Source: Lachnospiraceae bacterium (GTDB taxonomy: Bacteria; Bacillota_A; Clostridia; Lachnospirales; Lachnospiraceae). From it: a DNA stretch of 7,418 nt. Below the pieces are notes generated by a model, which was given only the letters and a program-made list of their open reading frames with translations, was not told the DNA's origin and made no database searches. Positions 1 to 6,249 of the stretch are shown here, one piece after another; the first letter of the stretch is position 1; every line of letters starts with the position of its first letter. The stretch is taken from the NCBI GenBank assembly GCA_017553965.1, contig JAFZJK010000182.1, forward strand, positions 1 to 7,418, read 5' to 3'. The translations under genes and the position numbers were made by a program.

Positions 1-390
1 ATGGATACATTTCCGGGCGGGAGACCGCTTTCACAGAGAAGAAATATTATCCTTTCCAGAAATCCCGAGTATAAGGTTAAGGATGCGGATGTAGTACACA
101 GTAAGGAAGAGCTTCTGGAGCTTATCGTAAAGGAGAAGATCAACTCCGATGATGTATTTATCATCGGCGGGGAAAGTCTGTATCACGAGTTCCTGCCCCT
201 GTGTGATACCGCTATCATAACCAAGATCAATTACAGCTATGAAGCTGATGCATATTTCCCCAATCTGGATAAGGACGAGGAATGGGAATGCGTAGAAGAG
301 GGCGAGGAGCAGACATGCTTTGATATGGAGTTCATTTTTACCAGGTATGAGCACAAGAAGCCTGTAAAACCTGAGGATGAAGAGGCTTAA
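1..390 (+). CDS. folA: Dihydrofolate reductase, C-terminal part (5' end outside window)
   Basis: DHFR reduces dihydrofolate to tetrahydrofolate with NADPH in the cytoplasm, supplying one-carbon carriers for thymidylate, purine and methionine synthesis. The visible 129 residues align with the family from the conserved FPGGRPL segment (visible residues 4-10, equivalent to the GRPL loop near residue 50 of E. coli DHFR). They continue through NIILSR (15-20) and the NADPH-binding IIGGESLY strand-turn (54-61), and end in the typical final strand (DMEFIFTRY). The ATG at position 1 is in frame but falls inside this conserved core, so it is not the real start: roughly 45-50 N-terminal residues, including the active-site acidic residue, lie upstream of the window. 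The C-terminus carries a short charged tail (KKPVKPEDEEA) beyond the usual end. The stop is TAA at 388-390. No clear terminator follows before the galM promoter. Confidence 0.9.
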   Translation: MDTFPGGRPLSQRRNIILSRNPEYKVKDADVVHSKEELLELIVKEKINSDDVFIIGGESLYHEFLPLCDTAIITKINYSYEADAYFPNLDKDEEWECVEEGEEQTCFDMEFIFTRYEHKKPVKPEDEEA

Positions 391-425
391 CATCTCAAAA
401 GTGACGTAAATAAACAATTTTGGAC

Positions 426-450
426 TGTAAGTTTCAAAAATAAATTTACA
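426..450. repeat. Inverted repeat overlapping the galM -35 box (possible operator)
   Basis: The arms TGTAAGTTT (426-434) and AAATTTACA (442-450) are complementary over nine positions, with one G-T wobble, around a 7-nt centre. The right arm contains the complete -35 hexamer of the promoter at 445-473. The position suits a repressor operator. A folA mRNA hairpin is the alternative, but no T-tract follows. The regulator is unknown. Confidence 0.4.
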
Positions 451-473
451 AGAACGTTAAGATGGAGTATAAT
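445..473 (+). promoter_or_regulatory. Sigma-A type promoter driving galM (and probably rel)
   Basis: The -35 hexamer TTTACA (445-450) and a perfect -10 hexamer TATAAT (468-473) are separated by exactly 17 nt, the optimal vegetative spacing. Only one -35 base departs from TTGACA. Transcription would start near position 480, giving a leader of about 85 nt before galM. No other promoter of this quality was seen before galM or rel, so rel may share this transcript. Confidence 0.75.
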
Positions 474-490
474 AATACAATCCGTATTTT

Positions 491-514
491 GTACCTTGCT
501 TAAGGCAGGCGTAC
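491..514 (+). other. Small hairpin in the galM leader
   Basis: The segments 491-499 and 505-514 can pair over nine base pairs (GTAC ends, one T-G wobble) with a single bulged C at 510 and a 5-nt loop at 500-504. It lies just downstream of the predicted transcription start, well before the ribosome binding site at 551-557. There is no T-run, so it is not a terminator. A role in 5'-end mRNA stability is possible but not shown by the sequence. Confidence 0.3.
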
Positions 515-565
515 ACATTAGGAGTTAAAGGAAAAAGAGTAAAAGATCTCAAGGAGGAACTGTCA

Positions 566-1621
566 ATGGGAGTAACAGTAGAAAGCTTCGGAATTACAAA
601 TAAAGGTGATAAGGTCAGCGTATACAAGCTTACCAATTCAAAAGGACTTATAGCTGAGGTTATTGATTACGGTGCAATCTTAAAGTCTCTTTTCGTACCT
701 GACAGGGACGGCAAGTTGGATGATGTGGTACTTGGCTTTGATAATATAGCAGCATATCAGGAGAATCCTTCATTCTTCGGAAGTACTATCGGAAGAAATG
801 CAAACAGGATAGGCGGAGCTAAGTTTTATCTGAACGGGCAGCTCTATACCTTAGCTAAGAACGATAACGATCATAATAACCTTCACAGTGATTTCTATAC
901 ATGCTTTAACAAAAAGATGTTTACTGCTGAAGTAATAGAAGAGGAAAATGCTGTAAAGCTTACACTCGAAAGCCCCGATATGGATCAGGGTTTCCCCGGA
1001 AACATGACAGCAAGTGTTACCTACAGACTTACCGATAATAACGGCTTGGAGATTGAATACTATGCAGTATCCGACAAGGATACCATATACAATCCTACCA
1101 ACCACAGCTATTTTAACCTTGCAGGGCATGATTCAGGCAGTGCTATGGATCATAAGCTCTGGCTCAATGCCAAAAACTTCACACCCGCCGATCACGAGAG
1201 CATCCCTACAGGCGAGATAGTATCTGTAGCAGGTACACCCTTTGATTTCACCACACCCATGGTGATCGGTGAGAGGATCAACGACGATGACCGTAACCTT
1301 CGCTTCGGAGGCGGCTACGATCATAACTTTGCACTTGATATCAAGAAGGGTAAGCTTGAACAGGCAGCCATCCTTTCGGATGACAAGAGCGGAAGAAGGA
1401 TGTCTGTATATACAGATCTTCCCGGAGTGCAGTTCTATGCAGGTAATTTCATTAAGAACCAGACAGGAAAGGGCGGCGTTAAGTACACCAAGAGATGCGG
1501 TGTATGTCTTGAGACACAGTTCTTCCCTGACGCAATAAATAAGCCTAACTTTGATTCACCGGTACTTAAGGCCGGCGAGGAGTTCCACAGTATTACAAAA
1601 TACGTATTCTCTGTTATGTAA
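566..1621 (+). CDS. galM: Aldose 1-epimerase (mutarotase)
   Basis: GalM interconverts alpha and beta anomers of galactose, glucose and related aldoses, feeding the Leloir pathway in the cytoplasm. The 351-residue length is normal for the family. Visible motifs are GRNANRI (76-82), LH with the first active-site histidine (H107), NPTNHSYFNLAGH with the general-acid histidine (H180), GGYDHNF with the sugar-binding aspartate (D252), and LETQFFPDAINKPNF with the catalytic base glutamate (E316). All key residues are present. The loop after H107 reads HSDFYTCFNKK instead of the commoner HGGxxGFDK type, a local departure that does not remove catalytic residues. The start is supported by a strong AAGGAGG at 551-557, 8 nt upstream of the ATG. 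It follows its own promoter at 445-473. No other galactose genes are in the window, so it could serve sugars other than galactose. Confidence 0.94.
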   Translation: MGVTVESFGITNKGDKVSVYKLTNSKGLIAEVIDYGAILKSLFVPDRDGKLDDVVLGFDNIAAYQENPSFFGSTIGRNANRIGGAKFYLNGQLYTLAKNDNDHNNLHSDFYTCFNKKMFTAEVIEEENAVKLTLESPDMDQGFPGNMTASVTYRLTDNNGLEIEYYAVSDKDTIYNPTNHSYFNLAGHDSGSAMDHKLWLNAKNFTPADHESIPTGEIVSVAGTPFDFTTPMVIGERINDDDRNLRFGGGYDHNFALDIKKGKLEQAAILSDDKSGRRMSVYTDLPGVQFYAGNFIKNQTGKGGVKYTKRCGVCLETQFFPDAINKPNFDSPVLKAGEEFHSITKYVFSVM

Positions 1622-1628
1622 ATAAAGG

Positions 1629-1656
1629 GAAAACCTTAATAAAAAGGGTTTTCTTT
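1629..1656 (+). terminator. Weak terminator-like hairpin between galM and rel
   Basis: GAAAACC (1629-1635) pairs with GGTTTTC (1647-1653) around an 11-nt loop, followed only by TTT before C1657. The stem is A/T-rich and the tail is short, so it should be leaky at best. It ends just before the rel start region and may attenuate galM-rel read-through or act as an mRNA processing/stability stem. Confidence 0.35.
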
Positions 1657-1659
1657 CAT

Positions 1660-1663
1660 GAGG
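1660..1663 (+). promoter_or_regulatory. Ribosome binding site selecting the rel start at 1670
   Basis: GAGG at 1660-1663 lies 6 nt upstream of the ATG at 1670. The in-frame ATG at 1658 is preceded by the hairpin's T-rich arm and has no Shine-Dalgarno match, so 1670 is preferred. Confidence 0.55.
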
Positions 1664-1669
1664 TATAGT

Positions 1670-3934
1670 ATGGATTTAAATAAACCGGCAATGGAGATCC
1701 CGGAAGATTTTACCGATCCGGAAGTCCTATATGAAAAGCTGAAAAAAAGAATACTGGAATATCATCCTTCTTCTGACCTTGAGATGGTAGAGAAGGCTTA
1801 TAAGCTTGCCTATGATGCACATAAGGATCAAAAGAGAAAATCGGGTGAACCTTATATCATCCATCCTGTATGTGTGGCACTTATCTTAGCCGATTTTGAA
1901 CTTGATATAGAAAGTATTGTGGCAGGTATCCTGCATGACGTAGTTGAAGACACCATAGTAACACAGGAAGAGCTTGAAGCACAGTTCGGTTCTGAAGTTG
2001 CGCTTTTGGTAGACGGTGTTACAAAGCTTACAAAACTCAATTATTCTGCAGACAAGGTAGAGCTCCAGGCAGAAAACTTAAGGAAGATGTTCCTTGCGAT
2101 GGCAAAGGATATCCGTGTTATTCTGATCAAGCTCGCCGACCGTCTCCACAATATGCGTACATTAAAGTACCAGCCCCCTCACAAACAGTATGAGAAGGCC
2201 AGGGAGACCATGGATATCTATGCTCCCATAGCTCAGAGGCTCGGTATTTCAAGGATCAAGATAGAACTCGACGATCTTTCTCTTCAGTATATTGAGCCCG
2301 TGGTATATAAGGAGCTCTCCGAAAATGTGGCTAAGAAGCTTGCAGAACAGGAAGACTTTATCCACGAGATCACGGAAGAAGTAAGCAATCACATTAAGGA
2401 TGCAAACATCCCCGCAAAGGTTAACGGCAGGGTTAAGCACTTATTCAGTATTTATAAAAAGATGGTAAACCAGAACAAGACTCTTGATCAGGTGTACGAT
2501 CTTTTTGCGGTACGTATTATAGTAAATGATATCAAGGACTGCTATGCGGCATTAGGTGTTATCCATGAAATGTATAAGCCCATCCCGGGCCGTTTCAAGG
2601 ATTATATCGCTATGCCAAAGCCCAATATGTACCAGTCACTCCATACTACACTTATTTCGCACAGCGGCCAGCCCTTTGAGATCCAGATAAGGACCTTTGA
2701 TATGCACAGGACTGCTGAATACGGTATCGCTGCGCATTGGAAATATAAGGTTGATCCCGAAGGAAAGATGAATCCCGATTCTGAAGAGGAGAAGCTTACT
2801 TGGCTCCGTCAGATTTTGGAATGGCAGCAGGATCTTTCAGATAACAAGGAATTCCTTATGCTGTTAAAGGATGACCTTAACCTGTTCTCCGACAGTGTAT
2901 TCTGTTTCACACCTACGGGAGAAGTAAAGAACCTTACAGTAGGTTCCACACCTATAGATTTTGCTTACAGCATACATAGTGCGGTAGGCAACAAGATGGT
3001 CGGTGCACGTGTAAATAACAAGATGGTTCCGAATGATTATATCATTCAGAACGGCGACCAGATAGAGATCATTACTTCAGCTAACTCTAAAGGACCTTCA
3101 AGAGACTGGCTTAAGTTAGTTAAGACCACTCAGGCAAAGAATAAGATTAATCAGTGGTTCAAATCGGAAAGCAAGGAAGACAATATTCTTCGAGGCAAGG
3201 AAGTATTTTACGCTCTGTGTAAGCAGAAGGGCGTGGCTCCCGCAGACCTGTTAAAGCCCGAATACATGGAAGCTGTTATAAAGAAATACGGCTACAAGGA
3301 TTGGGATAATATCTACGCCTCCATAGGTCATGGTGCGATCAAGGAAGGTCAGGTATTTTCAAGACTCCAGGATGAGTATGACAAGCATCATCCAAAGGAG
3401 ATCACAGATGAAGAAATTTTGGAAAGCCTGAAGGATCCTAAGCGTGCAAAGAACATCCCTGTCATGACCAAGGGCAGTATCATAGTCCATGGTGCTGATG
3501 ATCTTGCGGTTCATTTTTCAAAATGCTGTTCACCCGTACCCGGTGATGAGATAGTTGGATTTGTTACCAGAGGAAGAGGAATATCCATACACAGGACCGA
3601 CTGCAGCAACATATTGACGCTGCCGGAGATCGACAGAAAACGTCTCCAGCCCGCAGAATGGAATACTGCTGCGGCACCTAAGGAAGAGAAGCTCTTCTTA
3701 GCAGAGGTAAGGATATTTGCAAGGAACCAGTCAGGTGTGCTTTTGGGTATATCCAAGGTCCTCACAGAAAACAACATAACCATCATATCTATGAATGCGA
3801 GAGCGGGTAAGCAGGAGACAGCTACAATTACGGTAAGCTTCAACATCAAGGATACCGAGACCCTTAACTCGATCATAGCTAAGCTCAGAAACGTAGAGAA
3901 TATCTTAAATGTAGAAAGAGCAATGGGTGGCTAA
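1670..3934 (+). CDS. relA: Bifunctional (p)ppGpp synthetase/hydrolase (Rel, RelA/SpoT family)
   Basis: This is the stringent-response enzyme that makes (p)ppGpp from ATP and GDP/GTP on starved ribosomes and degrades it with a Mn-dependent HD domain. With the ATG at 1670 it is 754 residues, close to the usual length of long Rel proteins. Domains in order: HD hydrolase with IIHP (H65), HDVVEDT (H89, D90, E93, D94) and LADRLHNMRT (D157), all intact; synthetase from about residue 240 to 365 with GRVKHLFSIYKK (from 253) and RFKD (308-311), the RxKD form typical of bifunctional enzymes rather than monofunctional RelA; TGS (about 410-470); the conserved-cysteine/zinc-finger region with paired C619-C620; and a C-terminal ACT domain (about 678-754). 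Both activities are therefore predicted. An alternative start at 1658 would add four residues but lacks a ribosome binding site. The gene is probably transcribed with galM, and a terminator follows at 4002-4029. Confidence 0.97.
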   Translation: MDLNKPAMEIPEDFTDPEVLYEKLKKRILEYHPSSDLEMVEKAYKLAYDAHKDQKRKSGEPYIIHPVCVALILADFELDIESIVAGILHDVVEDTIVTQEELEAQFGSEVALLVDGVTKLTKLNYSADKVELQAENLRKMFLAMAKDIRVILIKLADRLHNMRTLKYQPPHKQYEKARETMDIYAPIAQRLGISRIKIELDDLSLQYIEPVVYKELSENVAKKLAEQEDFIHEITEEVSNHIKDANIPAKVNGRVKHLFSIYKKMVNQNKTLDQVYDLFAVRIIVNDIKDCYAALGVIHEMYKPIPGRFKDYIAMPKPNMYQSLHTTLISHSGQPFEIQIRTFDMHRTAEYGIAAHWKYKVDPEGKMNPDSEEEKLTWLRQILEWQQDLSDNKEFLMLLKDDLNLFSDSVFCFTPTGEVKNLTVGSTPIDFAYSIHSAVGNKMVGARVNNKMVPNDYIIQNGDQIEIITSANSKGPSRDWLKLVKTTQAKNKINQWFKSESKEDNILRGKEVFYALCKQKGVAPADLLKPEYMEAVIKKYGYKDWDNIYASIGHGAIKEGQVFSRLQDEYDKHHPKEITDEEILESLKDPKRAKNIPVMTKGSIIVHGADDLAVHFSKCCSPVPGDEIVGFVTRGRGISIHRTDCSNILTLPEIDRKRLQPAEWNTAAAPKEEKLFLAEVRIFARNQSGVLLGISKVLTENNITIISMNARAGKQETATITVSFNIKDTETLNSIIAKLRNVENILNVERAMGG

Positions 3935-3946
3935 CGGCGAAGGCTG
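3934..3946 (+). repeat. 13-bp direct repeat, copy 1
   Basis: ACGGCGAAGGCTG begins on the last base of the rel stop codon and recurs exactly at 4035-4047, a period of 101 bp. Thirteen identical bases within a 132-nt spacer are unlikely by chance. It may mark a duplicated intergenic element. Confidence 0.75.
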
Positions 3947-3964
3947 CGATAGTAGCGTTTTATA

Positions 3965-3991
3965 GACGGTCCGCGCGACGCCTGGCGTGGC
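3965..3991 (+). other. GC-rich, palindrome-bearing core of the rel-MBL spacer
   Basis: About 22 of 27 bases are G or C, in a spacer otherwise near the window's moderate GC. It contains a perfect odd palindrome, ACGCC-T-GGCGT (3978-3988). As RNA this could fold into a short stem ACGC/GCGT with a 3-nt loop, extended by two pairs across one mismatch. No coding sequence accounts for it. It could be part of a dispersed intergenic repeat or a small structured RNA region. Confidence 0.4.
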
Positions 3992-4001
3992 AAAATCAAA
4001 G

Positions 4002-4029
4002 AAAACCCGGAACGCAACGGAGGGTTTTT
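4002..4029 (+). terminator. Rho-independent terminator downstream of rel
   Basis: AAAACCC (4002-4008) pairs with GGGTTTT (4022-4028) around a 13-nt loop that can itself close with CCG (4007-4009)/CGG (4018-4020) as an alternative register. The stem runs into five T residues (4025-4029). It should end much of the galM-rel transcript. The next gene begins only 37 nt later, so it is either reached by read-through or has an unusually close promoter. Confidence 0.65.
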
Positions 4030-4034
4030 ACAAT

Positions 4035-4047
4035 ACGGCGAAGGCTG
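4035..4047 (+). repeat. 13-bp direct repeat, copy 2
   Basis: An exact second copy of ACGGCGAAGGCTG, 101 bp after the first. It sits between the terminator and the ribosome binding site (GGAG, 4056-4059) of the next gene. The similarity fades after the repeat, so this would be a truncated second unit if the element is tandem. Confidence 0.75.
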
Positions 4048-4066
4048 ATTAGGTCGGAGATGTAAA

Positions 4067-4687
4067 ATGAAGATAGAAAAGCTATCAGTGGGTGCGCTGC
4101 AGGTTAACTGCTACGTACTCATTGATGAAGAATCAAAAAAAGCAATAGTGATAGATCCGGGTGACGACGCAGACCGCATTTATAAAAAGCTTACAAATGA
4201 GCTGAATGTGGAATGCGTTGCCATACTGTTAACCCATGGTCATTTTGATCATATAATGGGTGTAAAGGAACTTAAAGGCCTTACAGGTGCACCCGTGTGG
4301 GCGGGAGCCGATGAATATAGACTCTTAGGAGACGCTGATCTTAATGTTTCAAAAAGGATCAGAAGAGCGGAAGAGATCATCCCGGATAGACTCTTAAAAG
4401 ACGGAGAACGGGTAACTGTTTCCGGACTCGAGTTTAAAGTGATATTCACTCCCGGTCATACCGAAGGAAGTGTATGTTATTATTTTGATAAAGAGGGAGT
4501 ACTCATTACAGGAGATACTCTGTTCCGTTTCGGATACGGAAGGACAGACCTTCCTACCGGCAGTGAAGCGGCTCTTTTTGCATCCATAACCCAAAGACTT
4601 TTCAACTTACCTCCGGATACGAAATGTTATCCCGGACATGGGGAGGCTACCGACATTGCAACTGAACGTAATAATTTCGGGCTTTGA
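4067..4687 (+). CDS. Metallo-beta-lactamase-fold hydrolase (glyoxalase II-like)
   Basis: This is a 206-residue cytoplasmic member of the small MBL-fold family related to hydroxyacylglutathione hydrolases (YcbL/YqgX type), predicted to be a binuclear metal thioesterase or similar hydrolase. The full metal-ligand set is present: THGHFDH (H57, H59, D61, H62), TPGHTEGS (H131), TGDTLF (D150) and YPGHGEAT (H191). The true substrate is unknown. A glutathione-thioester role is doubtful because many Clostridia lack glutathione. The start is supported by GGAG at 4056-4059, 7 nt upstream of the ATG. It is the first gene of a tight same-strand cluster, and its last 32 nt overlap the predicted hemZ start. 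The length is typical and there are no signal peptide or membrane segments. Confidence 0.92.
   Translation: MKIEKLSVGALQVNCYVLIDEESKKAIVIDPGDDADRIYKKLTNELNVECVAILLTHGHFDHIMGVKELKGLTGAPVWAGADEYRLLGDADLNVSKRIRRAEEIIPDRLLKDGERVTVSGLEFKVIFTPGHTEGSVCYYFDKEGVLITGDTLFRFGYGRTDLPTGSEAALFASITQRLFNLPPDTKCYPGHGEATDIATERNNFGL
4641..4646 (+). promoter_or_regulatory. Ribosome binding site supporting a TTG start for hemZ
   Basis: GGGAGG at 4641-4646 lies 9 nt before an in-frame TTG (4656-4658), inside the codons just after the hydrolase's conserved PGHG. The ATG at 4638 has no Shine-Dalgarno upstream, and the ATG at 4689 has only a poor one and would remove the first beta strand. Confidence 0.6.
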
Positions 4688-6236
4688 TATGACACAGGAG
4701 GTCGGCCCTCTTATTAAGTCTTTTTATCCGGGTTTCGATGTTACGATCAGGTTTTTGGAAGAAGTATCAAGTATTTTACCGAATATGCCGATAAAACATA
4801 TAGATGGTAAAATATCAGAAACCACTCGTGACAGTGAAAACGGTACGAAAGGATGTGCAGGGAGCGAACTCGGGGGAGACCGGGCAGAATGCCTGGAAAT
4901 AAGTCTTGCTGACACATCCTTCACCATCACATTTAACGGAAAAAAAGAGAATACCACACCGTTTAACTACGTAGACGTACCTGACGAGCACATGGTATAT
5001 GAAAAGCGTAAGAAAAGAGCATATAAGAACCTGCTCTTAAAAGAGCTGTACAAAGTGCTTTCCGAAAAAACAGGACGTACGCTCCCGTGGGGAATACTCA
5101 CCGGGGTCAGACCTACGAAGCTTTTATTTGAGCGGCTTAAAAACGGGACTGTCGGTAATATCACATATATGACTTCGGAATATCTCTGTTCACCGAGAAA
5201 GGCAGGACTTGCCCAGAAAACGGCGGCCAGAGAGCTTGAGATATTAAACAGGTTTGATTATAAAAACGGCTACAGCCTATATGTAGGTTTTCCTTTCTGT
5301 CCGAGCATATGCAATTACTGTTCGTTTGGCTCACATCCGATAGATAAGTTCGGGGACCTCGTACAGGCTTATATAGACGCGCTTTTAAAGGAAATAGATA
5401 AGACCTGCCGCATACTTAATGGGAAAAAGCTGCAGACCATATATTTCGGCGGGGGAACACCCACCGCTGTTTCGGCTGAGCAGTTAAAAAGCGTTATCGA
5501 ACGCGTAAAGCAGAGCTTTGATATGAGTAATGTGTTGGAGTTCACTGTAGAAGCGGGGCGTCCTGACAGTATTGATGTAGAAAAGCTGCAGATGTTAAAG
5601 GATGAAGGTATCACCAGGATATCCATCAATCCCCAGTCCATGTGTGAAAGGACGCTGGAGCTTATAGGTAGGAGACATACCGCTAGGCAGACTGTGGATG
5701 CATTTAACCTTGCCAGATCCATGGGCTTTGATAACATTAATATGGACCTGATAGCAGGTCTTACAGGCGAGAGCTTCTCCGATATGAAGTATACGCTTGA
5801 CGAAGTAGGTAAGCTTGCACCCGACTGTATTACGGTGCATACTCTTGCATTAAAGAGGGCTGCAAGGCTCACTACACAGAAGGAGCTGTATGCAGGGCAG
5901 GAAGCTTCCGATGTAGAGAAGATGGTGGATTATGCGGCAGATTTCTGTATGGAAAGAGGTTATGAGCCATACTATCTTTACCGTCAGAAAAACATGACGG
6001 AAAACCTGGAAAATGTAGGATATGCATTACCCGGCAAAGAAGGCCTGTACAACATCCTCATCATGGAAGAAGTACAGCAGATACTTGCCTTAGGTGCAGG
6101 TGCATCATCCAAATTCATAGACAGAAATGTAACAAACGGCAGACGTTTCGGTCGTATAGAAAATGTAAAAAACGTTTCGGAATACATAAACCGTATAGAC
6201 GAAATGACAGAGAGAAAGCTGGAATGCATTAAATAA
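4656..6236 (+). CDS. hemZ: HemZ: radical SAM coproporphyrinogen III dehydrogenase-like protein
   Basis: HemZ belongs to the oxygen-independent coproporphyrinogen oxidase/HemW-like radical SAM family. It has been linked to anaerobic heme synthesis in Bacillus subtilis, but its actual activity is uncertain. With a TTG start it has 526 residues, near the B. subtilis length of about 500. The N-terminal HemZ domain includes WGILTGVRPTKLL. The radical SAM domain follows, with the cluster motif CPSICNYC (C215, C219, C222), FGGGTPT (264-270), then EAGRPD, RISINPQS, NMDLIAGL, YYLYRQKN, ENVGYALPG and MEEVQ. An early hydrophilic stretch (about residues 50-80) looks like a variable insertion. No other heme genes are in the window, so its substrate cannot be deduced from context. 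It overlaps the hydrolase gene by 32 nt, which suggests translational coupling, and lies 13 nt before the HD-GYP gene. Alternative starts are ATG 4638 and ATG 4689. Confidence 0.92.
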   Translation: MQLNVIISGFDMTQEVGPLIKSFYPGFDVTIRFLEEVSSILPNMPIKHIDGKISETTRDSENGTKGCAGSELGGDRAECLEISLADTSFTITFNGKKENTTPFNYVDVPDEHMVYEKRKKRAYKNLLLKELYKVLSEKTGRTLPWGILTGVRPTKLLFERLKNGTVGNITYMTSEYLCSPRKAGLAQKTAARELEILNRFDYKNGYSLYVGFPFCPSICNYCSFGSHPIDKFGDLVQAYIDALLKEIDKTCRILNGKKLQTIYFGGGTPTAVSAEQLKSVIERVKQSFDMSNVLEFTVEAGRPDSIDVEKLQMLKDEGITRISINPQSMCERTLELIGRRHTARQTVDAFNLARSMGFDNINMDLIAGLTGESFSDMKYTLDEVGKLAPDCITVHTLALKRAARLTTQKELYAGQEASDVEKMVDYAADFCMERGYEPYYLYRQKNMTENLENVGYALPGKEGLYNILIMEEVQQILALGAGASSKFIDRNVTNGRRFGRIENVKNVSEYINRIDEMTERKLECIK

Positions 6237-6249
6237 AAAGGGGTAACTA

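Noticed and set aside
1..3. ATG at the first base as the folA start
   Set aside because: It lies within the conserved DHFR core just before the FPGGRPL segment, so the gene starts upstream of the window.
31..417. Long open frame on the minus strand opposite folA
   Set aside because: It is antisense to a clear DHFR coding region, has no family motifs, and is best explained as a shadow of the plus-strand codon pattern.
426..436. Possible catabolite-response (cre) site, TGTAAGTTTCA
   Set aside because: It lacks the central CG and the correct length of the cre consensus.
1629..1653. Strong terminator ending the galM transcript
   Set aside because: The stem is A/T-rich with an 11-nt loop and only three T residues after it, so it was downgraded to a weak, leaky hairpin.
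3511..3876. Minus-strand open frame opposite the Rel C-terminus
   Set aside because: The plus strand encodes the conserved Rel cysteine region and ACT domain; the antisense frame shows no recognisable protein.
3932..4033. Short minus-strand open frame through the rel-MBL spacer, rich in Arg/Ser/Pro
   Set aside because: It has no start codon with a ribosome binding site, runs through the terminator, and its composition reflects the GC-rich repeat rather than a protein.
3947..4034. Transposon or MITE with 13-bp target-site duplication
   Set aside because: No convincing terminal inverted repeats lie inside the direct repeats, and 13 bp would be unusual for a MITE target duplication. It is kept only as a repeat of unknown kind.
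5369..5872. 167-codon minus-strand open frame inside hemZ
   Set aside because: It is opposite the conserved radical SAM core, with no motifs and no promoter or ribosome binding site; a shadow frame.
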